In this document: positions 6,186-10,007 of the stretch, piece after piece | How the letters are laid out: every line of letters begins with the position of its first letter | Position numbering within the stretch: the first letter of the stretch is position 1 | Assembly (NCBI GenBank): GCA_003021335.1 | Contig: PXQL01000110.1 | Span: 1 to 10,007 of the forward strand | Origin: Halobacteriales archaeon QH_10_67_13 | GTDB taxonomy: Archaea; Halobacteriota; Halobacteria; Halobacteriales; Haloarculaceae | Reading direction: 5' to 3' | DNA length: 10,007 bases | Made by a program: the position numbers and the translations under genes | The notes under the pieces: model-generated | The model's input: only the letters and a program-made list of their open reading frames with translations | Databases searched by the model: none | What the model was told of the DNA's origin: nothing

Positions 6186-6207
6186 AAACCGCAACTCTAC
6201 CGACGGG

Positions 6208-6957
6208 TCACTCGCCAGCGCCGTCGGTCTCGAGTTCGTCCGGACCCGCCGACTCGTCGCCGTTTCCACTCTCTCCTCGGGAGTCCTCCGACTCGGCGAG
6301 GCTGCCGTCGCTGACCGTGACCTGTGCCGGACGGAGCACTTTGCCCGCCATCTCGTAGCCCGGCCGGTGGACGCCGGCGATCCGGCCCTCAGGCTGGTCG
6401 CCGGCGACCGTCGCGAGCACCTCATGACGGCTCGGGTCGGTTGCGTCGCCGACAGCGGGCTCGATCCGCTCGACGTTCTCCCGGTCGAGCTCGCGGTCGA
6501 ACTTCTCCAAGGTCCGCTCGATGCCGTCGCGGATGTCGACGTCCTCGTCCTGATCGAGCGCCCGCGCCAGGTCGTCCCGAACCTCGACCAGTCGCTCGAC
6601 GAGCGCCTCCGTGGCGCGTTCTTTCTGCTCGTCGAGCTCGCGCTGCTTGCGTTTCTTGTAGTTTTGAAACTCCGCCTGCTTTCGTGCCAGCCGGGACTCG
6701 AGTTCGTCGGCACGCTCGTTTGCCTCCTCGAGGGCCTCGGCGAGTTCCTCGTACTCGGCGGCGAGCCCGGCGACCGCGCGGGCCGCCGTTTCCGGGTCGG
6801 CTTCCACCCGCTCGCGGAGCTCCTCCTCGGCGGTCTCGGGAACCGATACGGACTCGGGGACCGCCCCCAGCAGTCCTGTTGCGTCGGCCGTCTCCTCGTC
6901 TGCGGAGTCCGGCTCGGTGTCCGCCGGGTCGGGGTCGGATTCCTCGGGATCGCTCAT
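6208..6957 (-). CDS. grpE: Nucleotide exchange factor GrpE
   Basis: GrpE dimers open the DnaK nucleotide site to exchange ADP for ATP. The 249-residue product has an acidic disordered N-terminus (1-45), a long coiled coil (about 62-118) that includes the family segment AEFQNYKKRKQRE (95-107), a four-helix-bundle region (119-160), and the compact beta domain with HEVLATVAGDQPEGRIAGVHRPGYEMAGKVLRPAQVTVS (178-216), whose tip contacts DnaK. The acidic C-terminal extension (217-249) is typical of haloarchaeal versions. The frame is open further upstream to 7014, but the ATG at 6957, with a TATA-like box 24-29 nt before it, gives the natural MSDPEES start. It lies directly upstream of dnaK on the same strand; dnaJ is not adjacent. 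The exporter permease ends 53 nt upstream. Confidence 0.95.
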   Translation of the reverse strand: MSDPEESDPDPADTEPDSADEETADATGLLGAVPESVSVPETAEEELRERVEADPETAARAVAGLAAEYEELAEALEEANERADELESRLARKQAEFQNYKKRKQRELDEQKERATEALVERLVEVRDDLARALDQDEDVDIRDGIERTLEKFDRELDRENVERIEPAVGDATDPSRHEVLATVAGDQPEGRIAGVHRPGYEMAGKVLRPAQVTVSDGSLAESEDSRGESGNGDESAGPDELETDGAGE

Positions 6958-6980
6958 GTCGGTAGTAACCGTCTCCGAGG

Positions 6981-6986
6981 TAAAAA
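6981..6986 (-). promoter_or_regulatory. TATA-like box of grpE
   Basis: TTTTTA on the minus strand is centred about 26 nt upstream of the grpE ATG at 6957. The spacing fits a leaderless transcript and fixes the start codon, making grpE-dnaK independent of the exporter operon ahead of it. Confidence 0.6.
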
Positions 6987-7010
6987 CCACCTGAAACCGG
7001 CCGTCGCCGG

Positions 7011-8276
7011 TCACTCGTATCGGAGCGCGTCGATCGGGTCGACCCGGGCGGCACGCCAGGCCGGATACAGTCCGGCGACGACACCAGTCGCGATGCCCAT
7101 CCCGGCCGCGACGACAAGCCAGATGATCGGCACCGTGAACCCGACCTCCGCGTAGACGGCCGCTCCGTACCCGACGGCCAGCCCGAGGGGGATCCCGACG
7201 ACCGCGCCGGCCAGTCCGAGCAGCACCGCCTCGCCGAGAAACAGCCCCATCACCTCCCGGTTCCGGGCGCCGGTGGCTTTCATGATCCCGATCTCCTTGG
7301 TCCGCTCGGTGACGCTGACGAGCATGATGTTTGCGATCCCGAAGGCCCCGACCAGCAAGGCAAGCAGCCCGATGCCCGAGACCAGCCGGATAACGTCCGC
7401 GAGTACCGACTCGATCCCGTCGACGATGTCTGCCGTCGACTGGACGGTCACGTCGTTTACATTCTCGACTCGGATCGCGTCCGAGTCCTCTGTCATGTAC
7501 CGCTCGACATCGGCCTGGACGTCGGTCACCCGGTCGGGCGGCGCGACGAGGGTGACCTGCGGGAAGGCGCGCTGATCGACCCCCTGGCTGGCCGACGGCG
7601 CGGTGCTCCCGTGCTCGGCGTAGTACGGCTCGATCGGCACATAAAAGATCGGACTGAACGCGCTGCTAAACCCGCCCCGGACCGAACCCGTCACGCCGAC
7701 GACGGTGAACTCCTCGGGCGAGGCGTCGGCGTAATCGACCGTGACGGTGTCCCCGACGGTGACGTTCGCCTCGAAGCGCTCGACGGCCGTCTCGGTGAGG
7801 ACGATCTCGCCTCGGGCCCCCGACTCGAAGGGCTCGCCAGTGATGATGTCTCCCTCGGCGAACCCCGCCGGCGGGATCGCGGTCACCTGGACGCCCCGAG
7901 CGAGGGTCTCCTCGCCGACCGTTACCGCGTCCGCGTCGATCGGGCCGCTCGGGATCACCGCCTCAACCCCGTCGATCCCCCCGAGCTGCTCGACGTCGTA
8001 ATCGGTCACCGCCGGGATCCCATCGAGCAGGTCCGTCGGGATCGGCGGCCCGCCCGAGCTGTCCCCGAATCCGACGTCGCCACTCGTGACGATGATCTCG
8101 CTCGCGGCCGTGTCTTCGAACTCACCGACGACGTCCGTCTGGACGCTCGTTCCGAAGCTCGCAAAGATCACCACCGTCGAGATCCCGATCACGATCCCGA
8201 CGACCGTCAGCGCGGAGCGCAGCCGGTGTCCGGCGAGCGATCGTCCGGCCAGCCGGAGACTGTCTCGCAGCTTCAT
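7011..8276 (-). CDS. MacB/FtsX-type ABC transporter permease
   Basis: The 421-residue membrane protein has the four-helix MacB/LolCE topology: helix 1 at about 21-41 (ALTVVGIVIGISTVVIFASFG), a large extracytoplasmic MacB-PCD-like domain (about 45-290), and helices 2-4 at about 297-320, 343-372 and 381-403. The FtsX-domain hallmarks are present: ERTKEIGIMKATGARNREV between helices 2 and 3, and the ending YPAWRAARVDPIDALRYE. Such permeases work as dimers and use mechanotransmission, driving an outer-side partner to expel or release substrates (antibiotics, peptides, lipoproteins) rather than forming a classic channel. The ATG at 8276 overlaps the ATPase stop as ATGA (8273-8276), a sign of translational coupling, and gives the family's usual MKLRDSLRLAGRSL start; the frame upstream of it is only shadow of the ATPase gene. 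The substrate cannot be told from the sequence. Confidence 0.93.
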   Translation of the reverse strand: MKLRDSLRLAGRSLAGHRLRSALTVVGIVIGISTVVIFASFGTSVQTDVVGEFEDTAASEIIVTSGDVGFGDSSGGPPIPTDLLDGIPAVTDYDVEQLGGIDGVEAVIPSGPIDADAVTVGEETLARGVQVTAIPPAGFAEGDIITGEPFESGARGEIVLTETAVERFEANVTVGDTVTVDYADASPEEFTVVGVTGSVRGGFSSAFSPIFYVPIEPYYAEHGSTAPSASQGVDQRAFPQVTLVAPPDRVTDVQADVERYMTEDSDAIRVENVNDVTVQSTADIVDGIESVLADVIRLVSGIGLLALLVGAFGIANIMLVSVTERTKEIGIMKATGARNREVMGLFLGEAVLLGLAGAVVGIPLGLAVGYGAAVYAEVGFTVPIIWLVVAAGMGIATGVVAGLYPAWRAARVDPIDALRYE

Positions 8277-9022
8277 TCCCCGGCCTCGACGGGTTCGATC
8301 TCCTCGATCGCGCCGTCGGTGACGTGGACGATCCGATCGGCGTGGTCCGCGATCCGGCGCTCGTGGGTCACGAGCAGGATCGTGTTCCCGCGGTCCCTCG
8401 CCGCCGCCAGCAGGTCCATGATCTCCGCGCCGGTGTCGGTGTCGACGTTGCCCGTTGGCTCGTCCGCAAGGATGATCTCCGGGTCGGCCGCGAGCGCTCG
8501 AGCGATGGCGACCCGCTGGCGCTGTCCCCCGGACAGTTCCCTGGGCAGGTGATCGAGCCGATCGCCCAACCCGACCTCCGAGAGCAGCGTCTCCGCGCGC
8601 TCGCGGCGCTCTCTCCGACTCCACTCGGCGAATACGAGCGGGAGCGCGACGTTCTCGACCGCTGCCAGGCGGGGCATGAGATTGAACGTCTGGAAGACGA
8701 AGCCGATCTCGGTCCCTCGCAGCCGCGCACGCTCGCGCTCGGGGAGGTCGGCGACGTTCTCGCCGTCGACGATCACCTCGCCGGCCGTCGGCGTATCGAG
8801 CGCGCCGATCAGGTTCAACAGCGTGCTCTTTCCGGAACCGCTCGGTCCCATCACCGCGGTGTAGGACCCCTCCGCGAGCGCGAGCGAGACGCCGTCGAGT
8901 GCCGTCACCGTCCCGCCCAGATCGTACTCCTTGTGGACATCGGCGACGGTCACCACCGCCTCGTCTTCGGGGCCATCAGCCCGAGCTCCGGCGGCGGCCG
9001 CGTCCCCGTCTGTAACGCTCAT
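8273..9022 (-). CDS. MacB/LolD-type ABC transporter ATP-binding protein
   Basis: This 249-residue protein supplies ATP hydrolysis for the permease encoded next. All motifs are intact: Walker A GPSGSGKST (59-67), Q-loop Gln111 in FVFQTFNLMPRL, signature LSGGQRQR (163-170), Walker B IILADEP (183-189, Glu188), D-loop GNVDTDTG and H-loop His220 in LLVTHE. The FQTFNLMPRLAAVENVALPL stretch is typical of the LolD/MacB/FtsE group. The first 22 residues are an Ala- and acid-rich extension ahead of the domain start at VVTVADVHKEY. The start is ATG 9022; no strong TATA box is visible, only a weak AT-richer patch near 9046-9056. It is the first gene of a two-gene operon and diverges from the LolA-like gene over a 98-bp gap. 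Confidence 0.95.
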   Translation of the reverse strand: MSVTDGDAAAAGARADGPEDEAVVTVADVHKEYDLGGTVTALDGVSLALAEGSYTAVMGPSGSGKSTLLNLIGALDTPTAGEVIVDGENVADLPERERARLRGTEIGFVFQTFNLMPRLAAVENVALPLVFAEWSRRERRERAETLLSEVGLGDRLDHLPRELSGGQRQRVAIARALAADPEIILADEPTGNVDTDTGAEIMDLLAAARDRGNTILLVTHERRIADHADRIVHVTDGAIEEIEPVEAGE

Positions 9023-9091
9023 CTAACGATTAGGAGGGGCGAGTCACGTGTGAATGTTTCGATCGTGCAACGCCGCGGCGATGCAAAGCCC

Positions 9092-9097
9092 TTATAC
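9092..9097 (+). promoter_or_regulatory. TATA-like box of the LolA-like gene
   Basis: TTATAC lies 24-29 nt upstream of the ATG at 9121, consistent with a leaderless mRNA. The box lies in the 98-bp gap shared with the divergent exporter operon, so one regulator bound there could control both sides. Confidence 0.6.
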
Positions 9098-9120
9098 TGT
9101 TCGGTCCCGTAACGTGTTTG

Positions 9121-10007
9121 ATGGATTTTGGAAACAGAGGGCGCTTGCGATTAGTGGCGCTCGTCTGCCTGTTGATCGTCGGTCTCGGGGGCACGATCGC
9201 CGCCGGATTCGTCATCGCCGACGACCAGCGGTCCGGCGAGGATATCCTCTCGGACGTGCAAGAAAAATACAATACAGCCGACTCGGTCGCCGGCGACGCG
9301 ACGATCACCGTCGAGACCGACGAGGGCACCGCCGAGGCCGCCGTCGGATTCGCCGCCGCGGGCGATCAGCAGGCCCGACTCAACGTCTCCGACGGCGACG
9401 GGTACGTCCTCACCGGGCTGACCGGCGAGACGGCGTGGGTCTACGACCCGGTGACGGGGTTGACCGGCGTCGTCGAGCGGACCGGCGAGGGGCTGGCCCT
9501 CACCCTCCGCGCCGGCACCGAGGAGCAGTCGCGGGGCGTGTCGTCGGCCCTGACCGGGCTCGGCATCGACGCCAACACGACCGTCGGAGAACTCCGCGCG
9601 CAGTTCGGCGATCAGCTCCCCGCCGAGTTCAACGAGCGGCTCGCGAACGTCTCGAACGACACGACCCTGGCCGAGCTCCCCGAGCAAGTAGACGGCGAGC
9701 TCGCGGCGGCGTTCGCCGACGGCAACCCCGAGGATCTGCTCGCGGAGTTCAACGAGACGAGCTTCGAAGCCCTCGAGGGTGAGCTCCCCGCGGAAATTAA
9801 CGAGAGCACCGTCGAGGCGTTCGGAGAGGAGCTCGCGGCGGCCACTGAGGGAACCTCACTCGCGGCCTTCGAGTTCGACGGTGAAATCCCCGCGGAGATC
9901 AACGAGAGCACCGTCGAGGCGTTCACAGAGGAGTTCCTGACCGCCGTCGAGAACGGGGCCTTCGACGACGTCCTGCCCGAGGACGCCGCGGACGAGCTGT
10001 CGAGCCG
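9121..10007 (+). CDS. Membrane-anchored LolA-like protein with internal repeats (3' truncated)
   Basis: The gene starts with ATG at 9121 and is still open at the window end, so 295 residues are seen. An N-terminal membrane helix or uncleaved signal anchor (about 9-32, LRLVALVCLLIVGLGGTIAAG) is followed by ILSDVQEKYNTADSVAGDATITVET (38-62) and by strands through DGYVLTGLTGETAWVYDPVTGL. This resembles the opening of the LolA/LppX half-barrel in haloarchaeal 'outer membrane lipoprotein-sorting' proteins, which bind lipid or acyl chains in bacteria. From about residue 150 the sequence turns into acidic, low-complexity repeats (LPAEFNE 166-172, LLAEFNETSFEAL 206-218, ELPAEINESTVEAF 221-234, EIPAEINESTVEAF 255-268), which are unusual within that fold. 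Adjacent and divergent is a LolD/MacB-type exporter. The fold call is by eye; the rest of the domain would be beyond the window. Confidence 0.65.
   Translation, partial: MDFGNRGRLRLVALVCLLIVGLGGTIAAGFVIADDQRSGEDILSDVQEKYNTADSVAGDATITVETDEGTAEAAVGFAAAGDQQARLNVSDGDGYVLTGLTGETAWVYDPVTGLTGVVERTGEGLALTLRAGTEEQSRGVSSALTGLGIDANTTVGELRAQFGDQLPAEFNERLANVSNDTTLAELPEQVDGELAAAFADGNPEDLLAEFNETSFEALEGELPAEINESTVEAFGEELAAATEGTSLAAFEFDGEIPAEINESTVEAFTEEFLTAVENGAFDDVLPEDAADELSS
9778..9924 (+). repeat. Direct repeat inside the LolA-like gene (102-bp period)
   Basis: Two copies of a 45-bp unit lie at 9778-9822 and 9880-9924, exactly 102 bp (34 codons) apart; the last 24 bp, beginning AACGAGAGCACC, are identical. 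Weaker copies of the same motif occur at about 9613-9636 and 9736-9774. The pattern suggests recent tandem duplication of part of the coding region. Confidence 0.8.

Noticed and set aside
8277..8624. N-terminal extension of the permease
   Set aside because: It overlaps the ATPase gene in another frame, is Arg/Gly-rich and unlike any permease; the ATGA overlap at 8273-8276 marks the true start.
1..10007. CRISPR array, tRNA or rRNA genes
   Set aside because: I saw no regularly spaced repeat-spacer pattern, no tRNA cloverleaf-like segment with a T-loop motif, and no conserved rRNA stretch; the only repeats are the element hairpins, the dnaK Gly/Ala tract, the 8-mer pair and those in the LolA-like gene.

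Overview
The window comes from a haloarchaeon. It is very GC-rich, its proteins are strongly acidic, and most genes have an archaeal TATA-like box about 24-30 nt upstream of the ATG with almost no leader. The set of a Gram-positive/archaeal-type DnaK, GrpE, an IS1341-like TnpB element and a MacB-type ABC exporter fits Halobacteria. Species cannot be told from the sequence alone.

Layout, left to right. The 3' end of a MscS-type mechanosensitive channel gene (+) runs into an approximately 1.6 kb IS200/IS605-group element (about 361-1958). The element carries tnpB (+), a divergent 47-residue ribbon-helix-helix-like gene (-), mirror-image hairpins at its two ends, and a probable right-end omega RNA. 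It has no tnpA, so it probably depends on a transposase supplied in trans. Right after it come a small NTF2/SnoaL-like protein (+), a decayed CBS-domain gene (+, pseudogene) and an intact rhodanese-metallo-beta-lactamase fusion (+). The fusion gene converges on dnaK (-), which lies downstream of grpE (-). Further right is a two-gene ABC exporter operon (-, ATPase then MacB/FtsX permease, with a 4-nt ATGA overlap). Divergent from that operon is a membrane-anchored LolA-like protein (+) with internal repeats, cut off by the window end.

Functional groups. GrpE and DnaK form the Hsp70 machine (nucleotide exchange factor plus chaperone); dnaJ is not within the window. The exporter ATPase and permease are translationally coupled, and the adjacent divergent LolA-like protein suggests a Lol-like handling of lipids or lipoproteins at the archaeal cell surface (inference). 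The rhodanese-MBL fusion points to persulfide/sulfane sulfur metabolism.

The points most worth a second look are the 47-residue RHH-like gene facing tnpB, the TnpB active site (Gly where the RuvC-II Glu should be, with a candidate substitute Glu 47 residues on), the placement of the element's presumptive RNA guide next to a neighbour's promoter, the repeat-bearing LolA-like protein beside a Lol/MacB-type exporter, and a helically phased direct repeat in the grpE-dnaK gap.
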